DNA of 64,000 bases from Pachyseris speciosa. Lineage: Eukaryota; Cnidaria; Anthozoa; Scleractinia; Pachyseridae. Below are positions 39,901 to 53,900 of the stretch, one piece after another. How positions within the stretch are numbered: the stretch's first letter is position 1; every line of letters starts with the position of its first letter. Where the stretch lies: assembly GCA_016490735.1 (NCBI GenBank), contig JAEMWC010000196.1:1012501-1076500 (forward strand), written 5' to 3'. A program made the translations under genes and the position numbers. Below the pieces are notes generated by a model. That model did no database searches and was not told the DNA's origin. It saw nothing but the letters and a program-made list of their open reading frames with translations.

Positions 39901-42900
39901 GAGAAAAAGACAACACAGAAAATGAACAAACAAAGTAACATTCAAAAAGGAAGCAAAAAGGGGCTGGCAGGCTTATTTGCCCAAGGGGTTTCAAAGCTAA
40001 GCCCAGGCGTAGTGATATCAGATGACACTTTTCAAAAATTCATAGTAACAGACCCACTGCAATCAAGTAAACTATAATTTGCAACTGGCTTAGAATGGTG
40101 TTTTTGATGACAAAGGATACACTTATGCAACCCCCAAAATTTATTTTTACCAACTACATGGTTGTCTAAGTTGAAACGAGGCTACAGTTAGCCTAAACTC
40201 AGGCCTGCAAAAGCAAAGAGACTGACAACTACACCATAGATGATCAGCATAGATTATAAGGCGAAACAAAATAGTATATATATTCCAAAATGACTAATCA
40301 CATTGTTTGCATTACAATTTCTGCTCAGTGTTTGAGAATGAAAATGCTTATAGAATGGTTTAGGATTCAAGATATGGTCAGAGAAACTTCCAAAATTACT
40401 CATCGAAGCATCTGTTGTAGAAAAACATTGAAAAAGAACCAAATTTTAGCCTGAAAATATCTTTCATGCAGAGTTGCATGTAAGGTCAACTGCAGTGAAG
40501 GTCAAGCGAGTCTTGTGTGCGTCACGTGAGGATGACCGGAAGTGAGCTTTGGGGATGAAACATGTGCAGTTCTACCGTGAACGGCGTGCATTTGTTAGTG
40601 TTTTAAGCATAAATTATTGGATATGACACGGCTGGCTCAGCTGTAGAAATGTTGATCCTTCGAAGCTTTGACTCTGGAGAGAAAAGACAGGAAAAACTGC
40701 AAGCTCAGCAAAAGCTCCAATCTGGAGATAGTTAGGTTTCTTTCAGAGCCTGATCATTAGCGCTTGTGCAGAAATGCTGGAAGTGAGCTTTGTGGATGAA
40801 ACGCGATGACAAAGAATAAGAAGAATGAATGCCATTTTTAAGACTTCAATGGCACTCCACGGCCCGAACAATTTATGTTTGGAAACATGTAATGCGGCAG
40901 TGGGCCATTTCAAAGGTTCAGGTTTTCACTTGCTGCTGGTCACCTATGGCAACGATTTGCTGCTCAAAATTTAAGTCCTCTTTGTGGTCGTTGACAACAT
41001 TTTCACATACATCTTACTGTTTTGATCTAATAGATCTTATTCATATTCTCCATGATGAGCTGAAACCAGCGTACACATGAGGCTTAAATGGGGGAATCTT
41101 TTCATATGTAAATGTATTCCCCCGCAATAGCTTCCACTTCATGCTAGATCCAGTGCAATACTGAGAATATGAATATGGTTTATTAGTATATACCACTCAA
41201 CTGAATAGTGCTTTTCACGTGCACTGATTGGTTAACTCGGAGGTGATTAGCAAGTACTATTCACCTCCGAGCAGCCAACGCGTGAAATTTCCAACCGCTT
41301 TTCGGTATATTGTTACACATAGAGTAATGTTTTGGTCCGTTAATTCAGCTTGTGTGGTATATACTAAAACATATTATTCACCTCAGTGTCAGTGAAAGTG
41401 GTGGATATTTACCTCGCTGCTTCGCGGCTTGGTAAATATCCACCACTATTCACCTCCACTTCGGTGAATAATTGTTAATTATTTTATCAATATAATTTTA
41501 TCCTCTCCATTCACAGTGCACAGAACTGGCCTTTGATTTCATTTCTAAAATTTGTCCCCTGTTATTTTCTTTTCTAAATTATGTTAAACAGTCTTGATTA
41601 ATGATATTTTTCTATAGGTGTGTGAATAGTCTGTATGATCCTGCAGTAAAGGCACTTATGTCTGGTGACTATCCAGCTGCTCTTAAAATGCATGACCTAG
41701 ACACAAGTGCTATTTATGGTAAGAATGTCTACTGGCATGTAATGGTTTGAACATTTTTATTATTTTTATTAACAACTAAGTTTCCTGTGAGAGAATGGTT
41801 TGAGGAGAAGTAGTAGTAGTCGTCATCGTCGTCATTGTCGCCGTCGCCGCTCGTTGTCGTCGTCGTCCGTCGCCGCCGTCATCGTTGTGGCCTGCTGACT
41901 ATTGGTTATAGGAAATGCAGATGAGTTGTCTGGCTGAAAAATACATGACTTCTAAAAAGTTTTCTTATGGAAACATCAATAATAATAATAATATTAATAA
42001 TAATAATAATACTTAGGAGGAGGAGTAGGAGGAGGAGGTCAATAAAATTTGAGAAAGAAATAGGAGTAATATTGTTCATGTAAAAAGGCTATATATACTG
42101 GTAGATATAATATTACATGGCTATATACATGTACTGTATGGAATCGTAAAAAACCAAAATATAAAGTGCAACTGCCTTCTCACAGCATGTGTGATGGTGC
42201 ATACTGTCCAATTACTTGGGCATGATGTGTACACCGTCCAGTTACTGCTAAAATCATAGCTGGTGATGATAGCCAATCAGATAACAATAAACAACAATAA
42301 AAATAACACAACAACAACAACAATATTATGAAAGGTGTTCGTCATCATGGTTTCAAATGATAGCTGAGGTAATCTTTTGTCTCACGATTGAGTCCACAAA
42401 GATGAGAGGTGTTTCTTTTCATGAAAGATAACTGATGGTTTGGTTATGAGGTGTTTTGATCGATCGTACAGGCACTTGACAATACCGCAGTCAGTCGACA
42501 CCATCGCCTGATGAAGACCAGCAGTATAGCGGTCGAAACGTTGCGATCCACATCTTTGTGACTCAATCGTGAGGCAAAAGATTAACTCAGCTATCAACAA
42601 CAACAATGATGATAACAATAATAATATTAATAGCATTAAAAAAGGTGAAAAGAAATTTCCTGTTCAAGGTCAAAGATTGATGTTATCTATCAACCAGAAG
42701 ATATAGCAATCATAATTATTATTCACATCAGAAAATAACCTGTGGTGATCTATGCAATCCAGCTATTTGAGAACTATCAATGATATTTATTACCTCCATT
42801 TAGTGCTGACTCAAGGACATGAGAAAGACAGAAGTGAGTCACCAACTGTTTTCAACCCTATCCAATCAACAAAAACCTACTTCTATCACTTGGCAGATTC

Positions 42901-45900
42901 ATGGTGAGATATCTAATGTCATGTGTATACATGGTCATTGACATGGCAATACGCTCTAATGAGGCCTTCCAAGGGATGGTCTGGTTTCACTTTGTCACTC
43001 GTTTACAACTCCATCTGTCACTTATTTTATTAGGGACAAATGTCGCTTTCGCAAAGAAACCAAAGAGAAATGGAAAGTGAATTGTTGCTGTCACAAACTG
43101 TACTATTGCATGTTTTCTGCCAATTTCTGTCAGTTCTCAGTGTTTTTGGAGAAGATTGTTGCCTGTTTTTGGGGCCATGTCACTTGTCGTCGCTTCTACC
43201 CCTTGGAAGGCCCTTCTAATTAAGCTTCTAATTCTTTATCCAAAACAGCATACCAGTACTTGACTCTAGTTGGTTTTTATATGACTGGGGTGCACTTAGG
43301 GTGGAGTCCATTGACAGCTTCTCAGTAACAGTTTCTTGCTTACAAGTGTGACAACTGTTATCTCAGGGTTTCCATGGTTAGGGAAAAGTCACGGGGAAAA
43401 ACAGATTTTTCAAGGTCAGGGAATAGTTGGGGATGTCAGGGAAATTCTAACTTGTATCTGAAAGTCAGTGCAAAGTCAGGGAATTTCACTTTTGGTAAGC
43501 CACTAGTTTTGTGAAAGAGTTTCCTTGTTGGTAACCTTACTGTTGTTTTAACAAAAATGGAAAGAACTGATTTTGTAGCTTCACTGCTGGCTTATTGCCA
43601 GGATGTGTCTTGGGTGGTCAGTGAAATTTGGTTTGTGGTCAGTGGAAAGTTGGGGAATTGTTTCTATCCCAATGAGTGGCAACCCTGTATCTGATCATTT
43701 CTAAGACTTCTTTGTTAATTTTGTAAGTTGATGTCCTCTTTTTGTCTGAGGCATCTTTTGTGAAAAGTGCTAGTTATGCAATTGGTCACCATATTGATTT
43801 TTAATTTGTTTGCTACAGAATCTTAACCTCTGTGCAATTTATTGTTTCTTTAATATTTTTATTAGAAACTAAGTGTCTTTATCAATTTCATTTGTCAAAT
43901 TGGTGATGTTTGTGTTTCAAACCTTGTTCAATCTTGACTGCTTCAAGTTTGGGTTTTTTCTCTTTTTTATATTCTCCAGGCTCTCTCTTTTTCAATTCAT
44001 TCAGAATGTGAAAGAACTAAAACACATTTGAAATCTGAAATAACCACAGTGTGAATTAATAAAACTTAACTTGTTACTTTTGTGAGAAAAAAGTTCCTGG
44101 CATTTCTGAAGGCCCAGCCAAACAGATCCAACATGTTGATGCAACATCGTCCAACATTGTTGAATCCAACACATTGCACTTGTTTGGCCACCATGTTGCA
44201 TGATGTTGGATGATGCTGGACGAAGTTTGATATCCATCAAACATTGTCCTCAACATCATCCAACCTTTCTTTTGTTCTGAGGTGTGAACAACAATGTTGC
44301 ATTAGTTTGGCCACTGTTCTCAACAATGTTGAATGCACGCATGCCCACTAAGCTGACTTTGTTTATACTTGCTTTGCGTGTTGCTGATGAGTGTTCAAGA
44401 TACAGTATTATGAATGAGCAAAGTTTTCAATCTCTCAACAAAGAGAGCTCTAAAGGAGTCTACAGCTGAAACTGTAAGACCAGTGAAAGCAAGAAGATTG
44501 TCTTACATGGAGGTTGAAAGACTCCCAGCGTTGTCTGGGATAACAAAGACAATATGGCACGGCTATGTTTTCTAAGGAGTCTTAGTAAATTTTGGTCCCA
44601 AACCCTTGAGACCAAGTGTTGAATCCAACATGTTGCATTTGTTTGGCCACCTTGTTCAACACTGTGCAACATCATCCAACAGTGTGGGATGATGTTGCAC
44701 TTGTTTGGCTGGGCCTTGAGACTTTGCAAGACAGCAAGACATATATAGGGAGAGGACAGTATTTATGTATATTTTCTGCAAGCCAAAGATTTCTTGGCCT
44801 TGCAAAATAAATCAAGACTCCAAGTCAATACTGTGAAAAAAATTCAAGATGGAGAGACCAATAAAATTTGACCAAATTTTGCAAGACATAATTATATTTT
44901 TAAGAACCATTCCCCATCCCTTTGATTTTTACTTTGTTCCAATTTAGTTACCATGCCCTGGGATATGCTGGTGCCTGCCTTAAGGATGACTTCTTCAGCA
45001 TTCCTGGTTTATCACGACTCATTGTAGATAATGTGGTCAATTCTCTCATGCATATTCCAAACTACAGATTGAGGTTTGTCATACGTATCTTTTGGATTTG
45101 CCAGTGCTGGTGCTATAAATGGTCACTTAATGCTTAACAGTCATTTGTTAGGTATGATTCTGTGCTGTGTTGATCACTAAGTTCCGCCAGTTATGTGTAT
45201 TGGACGTGAGATTAAGTGCAAGTTACAATATGGATCTAGAGTAACATTAGTCTAAAGGGTCTGTACAAGGTACTGTAGTTACAAATTAAATGGCTATAGG
45301 AGCTACAACCAGTTGCAAAAATGTTGAGACATTCCCAATAAAAAAACACACTGTTCTCCTAAAACTCTTCCTTGACAGTTACTACACGACAGGCAAGACT
45401 CCCCTCCTCCCCCTCCCCTAATCAATGTTGTTGGACCACATTTTCTGCATGGTCTCGCATTTGTACCAACATTGTTGAGGGAAGGAGCAGACGTCTGCGC
45501 AATGAGGGGGACCTCTTTTCGGTCGGAATTAAGTGTGGTGTCTCAAGTATTTTTGCAGCTGGTTTAGGTATTATATATGTTGTTGAACTATGATGGAAAT
45601 GCCACTGGAATATGGAAAAAATAAATCGGTTAAATCTGATTCATGTAACCAGAAGCATCAAGTGAGAAGCACTTGAAGTGAAAGCTCATGGTAAGTACCA
45701 GTAGCAATACACGAAAGAGAAGAGGGGAACGCAAGGTGCTAATTACAAATTCCCAATATAAACACATTAATTTGTGTTGGCCTAGTTTATGTTGAATTCA
45801 TTGAATCCTTCATGACAAACTTAGAGACAAGGTGAATAAGTGGATGTTAATTCACTCTTGCCAGTTGGATTGAAGGGAGCATGATCTGAAATGTAATAAT

Positions 45901-47924
45901 CACTTAGAAAAGGCCTAAGATCTACAATGTACCTCTCATTATGGCCCTAAACAAGGGTCTTGAGATCCCTTAAGAGAGAAAACGTGTAAGCAGTAAGACA
46001 TGTTCGGCAATACTTTCTAATAACATTAATTTGTTTTTAATCTTCTCAAGGCACATTGTTTTTCCCTTTAGACTAGGGTTTAACTTAGCCTGTATAGCAA
46101 GAGTTGTGGCGGTACATGCAAAGAGCTCTGAAGACATTTTTAAGCATTCTGGTCCCACCCCCATCTCCTATTTTTGCTTTCACTCCAATTTTTGCATGGC
46201 CAGAATGTGGAATATTTTTTTAGAGCTCTTTGTTTGTTTGTTTATTTGCTTGTTTGTTTTAATAAATTTGTCACAGTAAACTAGATAAAGGTAAGTAATA
46301 GCAAGGCTAGGTTTAAGGAAGGAAACTCACTTGTATTCCTTAACATGATGAAGGTAATTTTGTGAAACTATTCATCCTCCACTGCCCTCTCCATTGCCAA
46401 GTGAATGTGGCCATTCCTGTTCTTTCTCCATTCTTCTCCTGGATGGTTCAGGTAACATCTTTACTAGCATCAATTGTGCAAAGAACTAAAGCTGAACATA
46501 TAAGCGGCAGTAGTTTTCGCAGTAGTTGTTAATAGTAATTTTAGAAGCAGTAGTATTAATACACTATCAGTTGTAGCAGCAGTTCATCTAGGAACGTAGC
46601 TACGTCAGCAGTTGCTGCCTTGGAGGTTAGAAATGTTAGCGGCTCGAGGAGCAACAGCAGTAATCTAGCTGAAGCAATGGGAATAATAAAAGTGTGACAG
46701 CAGAAGCAGTGGTACAGTAGTGGCTGTGGTGTTAGTTATAGCAGAACAGCTGCAGCATCCATACAGTAGTAGTCCTATGGGATCAGATCTAGCAGCATGA
46801 ACTATACTGTCATTCTAATCTTATCACTTGTTGGTAGATTATCATTTGACAGTTCAGATTGGCTCATTCACATTAGTTATCTGTCTTCTTTAAGCACCTG
46901 GAAGAACAATGGCAGATTGTTCGGCAGCACCAAGCTGAGAGGTAACGATATGGCTTTGTAAGGTTGAATGCTGTTACAACTAGGTTTGTATTGTTACAAG
47001 TCCTTTTGAGGGCACTGCAGGGAGTATGCCCCACCAGAGTTTTAACCATACCAGTACACCACACAGATTGACATTGACCCTCAGTCTCCAGCCCACTAAA
47101 TGTGAACAACCTGTGTCAAAATGCAGTCCCTTTATACTGCAGCCAGTCACCAGCCTGGTTCATACTAATTATTGCAAAAATGTAAATCCAAGCACAAGTG
47201 CACATAAAATATTATTAATACAACAGCAGAGTTAAGGCTTGTCCTTTGGTCCCTTGCTTAGCTTGCACACATTAATTTTGCAGTTACTATGCACTGCATG
47301 GGACAGTGCTAACAAAAACTCAAAATAGCAAACTGCGACTTTTCTACCACCCAGGAAAACCTTTCCAAAGGTGCATATGGAGTTGTTAAATTTTATGCTT
47401 AGTTCAAGTTTTTGTCTCCCTTTGCTTTAAACCGATTATCATATATTACCAGACATTAACATACCCAAGAACAAAGGGAGAAAGAATTTAAACCAAGGAT
47501 TAAATTGAGCCACAACACCTACACACTTTCTTCTTCTGTTTGTATTTTCGTTATGTGTAGATTCCTTCAGATCATCTCTGTGGTGTGTAAATGTGGCTCT
47601 AAAAACTGCCATTCTCACATTATGCTCCCTCTTTGAATTGATAGCACGGAAGCTATAGATGAAGGGGAAGAGAATGTGGAATCTAAAGAGATCATTGAAG
47701 ATCAGCTGGTTTGCATCATTAGTAAAGACTATCTTGATGTCTTCAGTAAGCATTTATTCCGATCATTATTTTGTTAAATTATTGTTAGTAATTATCTAAA
47801 TCAATAGTCGTTAAAATAATACTAATGTTAACTTGTGCCTTTCTGTTTCTCTAACAATTTAAAGGGAGAACAACAAGGTTATTCTCACTGCTAGAAACTC
47901 TTGTCATAATAGTAGTCATTGTCG

Positions 47925-47960
<36 letters not shown>

Positions 47961-50900
47961 CTTTATTAAAGTTTCAAATCTTAATTTTCTAGCCAAGCAC
48001 TTCCTGCTCCCCATGATGGGAATGAGAACTTACCTTAAACTTTACTCCTGTACCTATATTACCAGGAGTTAATCTATAACCAAATCTCTCACATGCCAAC
48101 TTCAGTGTTGTCATTACTGACAACTCTGTAGTTAATGAACTTCAGGTTTGAACCTTTGCACTGCAACATATAACACTACCCAACAGAGAGAATGAATATG
48201 TATATGAATCATGTATTTCAGCTGCAGATTAAAGAATGTGAGTGATCATCATAGTTATGACCACTACTTAAGCAGTAGTGAAAATAAAGCCTGGAAAAAA
48301 ATAACTGGTCATAACTGCGATAATCACTAACATATTCATACTACCCAATAGAGGTAACCAAACGTACTGGAGAGTAGGCCATCATCAGCTAAGAATATAA
48401 TAAAAAATAATAATACATATGATTAAAATAATAATTAAAAGTTCTTATGGTGTGTTGAAATAAAGATCAATGTACTTTGTCGCTTTGTTGTCTCATGTCT
48501 TGAAAGGCAATAGACTGTGAGCTGTAAAAGTCAGTTCACTTTATTAGAGCAGTGTTGACTGTGACTATAAAGTCCAATTCTTGAGTGACAGTCTCTGTCA
48601 CTATTGCTACATATGTGTGCTTTAGGTAGCAAGGATATGGGAGGTGATCTTGCTTTATCTTGTTTCCTTTTGTCATGACATTGCTGACACAATGCAAGTT
48701 GCTGCAATCAGCTGCAGCTGCTTCCCATGAATCAGGGTCAATCTCAGTAGACCTCATGTCCCTCTTAAACTTAAGCTTAAGGAAGCTTGCAAACGTCCTT
48801 GTAACATTAACACAGCATTGGACAGCCGACTGGTCTGGTTCTTGACACACTAACAATTTAGAAATTCTGGTGATAAAAATTATAAATTAAAAATATCTTA
48901 CTTATATATACCACAAAGTTAAAAAAAGATAAAAAGTCTCTTGATTACCTCAGTTGGTTGCACCATCGGATCCAGTTATTCCCTAGGTAACAATTTGAAT
49001 CCAGATGAAGCCATTTAATGTTATTTGGCCTTTTCCACTAGCTCAGGTTGAAAATATATTACTCTGGTAATTAGAGGATCACGAGCCATCATTCATAACT
49101 CTTTACTTAGGTTTGAATGGATTTTCCCCCAAAAGAAAACTTGTTGGGTATCACAACCTTGAAAAATAACAATCAAATTTGTATTGCACAGACCCCCACC
49201 CCCTGGCCTCACCTCCTCCAAAGTGTTAACCCAAAGAACACCAAGAGAGTTACTGGATAATTAAGACGTTTTGTTTTGTTTTGTTACAGGAGAAACATTA
49301 AAAAAAACTCACTTTTTTATTCTTCTAGCTTTAGCATGTGTAGTGAATAAAGAAAGCAATGTCTCAACTGGAATGGAGGTTACTGAAGAGGAAGAACTTA
49401 AAGGTACATGTAACTCTATGAGTATGATTTGTTTGAATCACCTTTCAAGTCTCTTAATTGTCAGAGGTCACGCATGTGTAATTTAGAACATTTCACTCCA
49501 ATCCGGTCCTTTAAATTATGTTTTTGTAGTTTTCTTCTCACGCTCTGTTATTATCTTAATGAAGTGTTAACTGGCAATGGTTTCCTTCCCACAGGTTTGG
49601 ATCCTTACAATGCCAAATTAGGTTCTTTGGGGATGAGTCTTCTAAGAACAGAGGTAGTGTACTGAATAAGCCAGAAATGCCGATGAAAGTGAAATCACCA
49701 CCCATCAATCAACAATCCCACCAAGCAACAAACCTAACAATCAAACTGCTTATCAACTAAACAACCCACCTACTGTACCACTATACAACCAGCTTATTAA
49801 CCTGCCAACTAATCAACCTTCCTCCCAACCAGTTCAACCAACAAACCCACCCATGGCCACCCACCATCTCTCCAGCCAACCAATCAAGCAAACCACCAGT
49901 CACCTTAAATGAACCTTCCTCCCAACCGGTTCAACCAGTGAACCTCCCCATGGCCGCCTACCATCTCTTCAGCCAACCAATCAACCTTCCTTCCAACCAA
50001 TTCAACCAGTGAACCTACCCATGGCAACACACCATCTCTCCAGCCAACCAATCAACCAAACCACCAACCAACCAATTAATCTTCCTTCCAACCAGTTCAA
50101 CCTATGAACCTACCCATGGCAGCCCACCATCTCTCCAACCAACCAGTGAACCAAACCAGCAACCAACCAATCAATCTTCCTTCTACCCAGTTAAACCAAT
50201 GAACCTACGCATGGCAGTCAGCCATCTCTCCAGCCAACCAATGAACCAAACCACCAACCAACCAATTAATCTGCCTTCCAACCAGTTCAACCAATGAACC
50301 TTCCCATGGCCACCCACCATCTCTCCAGCCAACCACGAACCAACCAATCAACCTTCCAACCAGTTCAACCAATGAACCTACCCATGGCAGCCCACCATCT
50401 CTCCAGCCAACCAATCAACCTAACTACCAACCAACTTAAGGTGGCCGAACACAGTTTTCGCTCACACTCTCCAGTCATTGGTGCTGATGCGAGGCAGCGT
50501 GCGCACAAGGATAAGACAACAACAAACATGGACCCGAATTAAGAGTGATGAGTTTTTTGTTCTAAGGCAGTTTTATATGAGGCATTTTTCATCTTAAAAT
50601 GATAGTGCAGCGCATGCGTAGTTAGTTAAAAAATTGAGATTGAACTCTTTCAGGTCCAGTCTCCGAAATACGCATATTTCTCGAAAACGGCCCGTTAGAA
50701 TTTCACGAAATTTGGCAGGAAAATACTTCAGGAAACAAGAAAGTAGGTTATTGCAACAATTCTGAAATTTAACAGAGGAAATTGTAAATAACGGAGTTAT
50801 CTTTCAAGGACGGATAGCTAAAAATCGGTCTGTTAAAATATCATTAGTCAGAATAGTTAGCAATTTGAAATTTAAAATACAGCAACAGTTACAATTATGC

Positions 50901-53900
50901 GCGTGCAAATGCATGAGTGTGAATTACGTAATCGAGTCACAAGAAGCAAAAATCGTTGTTGTGTTGTAATTGAGCATGTAGTTCTGGTTTTAAGCAGCTG
51001 ATGTATATTGCTTCTTTGAGCTTAAGACAATGTCTAGTTTTAGCTGAATCTATAATCTTGAAGCAGTCAACCGAGCATTTGCGTTTACAACTAAGTGAAC
51101 CGTTCAGGTGTTTGAAAACAAGAGAATTTTTGTCAGTTGAGAGATGCTCTTTTACCCTGGTTGTAAAGTGGCGTGATGTCTCGCCAATGTAACGGGAGTT
51201 ACATCCCGCACAAGTAAATTGATACACAACCAGAGATTTTAACGCATCTGGAATAGGATCTTTAAAACTGAAAAAATTCTTGATTTTGAAAGAAGAGAAA
51301 ACAATGATGTCTATATCTTTGCAATAAACGTTTAACAAGCGTTTTAGTTTTTTGCGAGCGACGGTAGAGAAATCACCCACAAATGGCAGTTTGAAGTATC
51401 GAATACCTGTAGTGTTTTCCCCAGTGGTAGAAGAGTTGTTTTGAGTTGGACTAGAAGACAATTTGTTTTTATACCCCTTAATGATCTTATCTATGAGATG
51501 GCTAGAAAAGGAGTTGCGTTGAAGTGTTATAGATAGTTGTTGAAGATCTTTTTCCCGCCCAGTGGTGGTGTTGTTGATTTTAAAAATTCTGTCAACCAAA
51601 GTGTAAATCAGACCAACCTTATACCTAAAGTAAGTAAAACTAAGGAAATTAGTTAGAGGCCCAGTGTAAGTGCTCTTGTGATATATTGAAGTGATACAAG
51701 AAGCCCCTGAGTTATCCACAAGAACATCCAGAAAGGGGAGTTTCCCATTGAGTTGAGTTTCATAAGTAAACCTAATGTTAGGATGTCTAGAGTTGAGATA
51801 ACTTAAAAACTTCATTGCGTCCTGCTCATTGTAAAATAGACAGAAGGTGTCATCGACGTATCTGCGGTAATAGAGCAACTGAGAATCTTTGTAATTATCT
51901 ATCCATTGCTCTTCATGATACCCCATAAATAAATTTGCGAGAAGAGGTGCCAAGGGAGAACCCATGGCAACTCCATCACATTGATCATAGAAAGAACCAT
52001 TAAACAGGAAATGGGTTTGTGAAGTAGCAACAGTAAACAATTCTTTAAGATAAGCCTTGTCAATAGGAAACTGATGTTTGTATACAGTCACATTACCATG
52101 GCAACAGCACACACGTCAGCATAACTATCAAATTCGAAAGTCTATCCTTTTAACTCATGTCCTGGCAATTTTGGGGACCTAGAGCTCAACGGTTTCAGAA
52201 TAAAAGGCAAATGCTACACAGGTTTCAAAAACTGTGTTCGGCCAACTTTAATCAACCTTCCAATCAACCAAACCAACAACCAACCAATTAACCTTCCTTC
52301 CAACCAGTTCAACCAATGAACCTCTCCAGCCAACCAAACCACCAATGAATCAAACTTCCTTGCAACCAGTTCAACCAGTGAATCTACCCATGGCAGCCCA
52401 CCATCTCTCCAGCCAACCAATGAACCAAACTACCAACCAACCAATCGACCTTACTTCCAACCAGTTCAACCAATGAACCTACGCATGGCAGTCCACCATC
52501 TCTCCAACCAACCAATCATCCTTCCTCCAAACCAACCAATCAATACAAGCTAACTTTCTATGCCCCCAATTTACTAATAAATGAACAAAACGGCCAAATC
52601 AGCAACCAAATAAATTATTATTAACAAACCAGCCCAACAATCTACCAACCCTTGAAGCCACCAACAAGCCAATTTAATGAACTCATGAACTTGCAAACCT
52701 GCTAACCAAGGAACCAACATGCCAACTAGTCGACCCATCCACCAACCAGCCCCACCCAACAGTGTACCAATTTAATGCACCCCCACCCTCCAGTGGGCCT
52801 ACTTTGAGTGGGGTTTCTTAATTTAGGAGAACCTGCATATAGCTTGTTGTGTTTCCTATGTACCAGTACTGATATGAGTGAACTGTGCTTTATTTCAGAG
52901 TGTCAACATGCAGATACTGTGCACTGTGTTTCAATGCATGACCTGGCCAGATTCAACTGTCTGCCATAAAGCCACACGTCTTGCTATGGCATTCATCAGA
53001 GAAGTAAGTTAATACAGACAAACCTGTAACAGCAATCTTGTTTCCAGTGTTTTTTCCCTCAAGTGAGGCAAAAAGCCCTGAGAATGAGGCAGCTGTAACA
53101 GAGTAGCCACTAACATCACAATGCATAATGTGCCACTCTCATATTAATGAATAATTATTTTTTGTGGAAAATTCAGAATAAAGATCAGCAAGATAAAAAA
53201 CAAACAACTTTTGAATGTCTTTGTGATGTCATATTGTCAAATCATGAAATTATGTCACAAATTAAGGCATGCGAAATGTTCTCTTTCTAATCTTACTGAT
53301 CTTTCGATGTTCTATATTTTTTTCCAAATGTTTGGTGGACGTTACCATAGAATGTTGCATTCTTGAGCAAATGCACAGTGCCTGTGTGTTTTGCATGTCT
53401 TTGCAAGATAATTTCCATTTTTTTTTTATATCTATCTATTTACCTTAGGCTCAGCATATTAGCTTGTACTTTAGCTATGGGCCTAATTAGCTCTTCCAGT
53501 TCCTTGGGTATACTAAATAACATTTAGTTGTATGTTGTGTAATGTTTTAAATAAATGAGCAGGAGTGTTTTATCAAGTTTAAAACACGAGGCACAGCCGA
53601 GTGTTTTAGGGCTTGATAAAACGCAAATTGCGAGTTTATTGAACGGCTTAAAAATCTTAACTGTACATCTATCCATTCTCACACTAAAATTTAGATTTTG
53701 GGTTATTTTGGCCTAGAAAATCAGATGTAAAATTTAGCCGTGTCTTTATCAGATATAAAGACACTCATTAAAAATTAAATTCTTTTGTATTGCCTTCATG
53801 AATTATTAATGAGTTTTTAAAGTTATGTATCCTCACTGCTTCTCTTTGGTTGTCATTTAAAGGTCTTGGTGATATTTCAGGAATCAGGCACTAAGTTAGC

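Larger units (their letters stand above)
37398..41617. other. XPO5 introns 21-24, mostly unassigned
   Basis: Outside exons 22-24 and the repeats at 38215-38400 and 41183-41480, I see only AT-rich intron sequence and a G-rich tract at 39345-39366. The frames at 40254-40442 and 40829-41080 show no recognisable domain. Confidence 0.4.

Noticed and set aside
45074..45079. Donor GTTTGT after YRLR in XPO5 exon 27
   Set aside because: Phase does not fit exon 28; using GTATCT at 45085 restores the RFVIRNFVK junction as in the family.
49690..50435. CRISPR-like regular array
   Set aside because: Eukaryotic context; units are contiguous variants without unique spacers.
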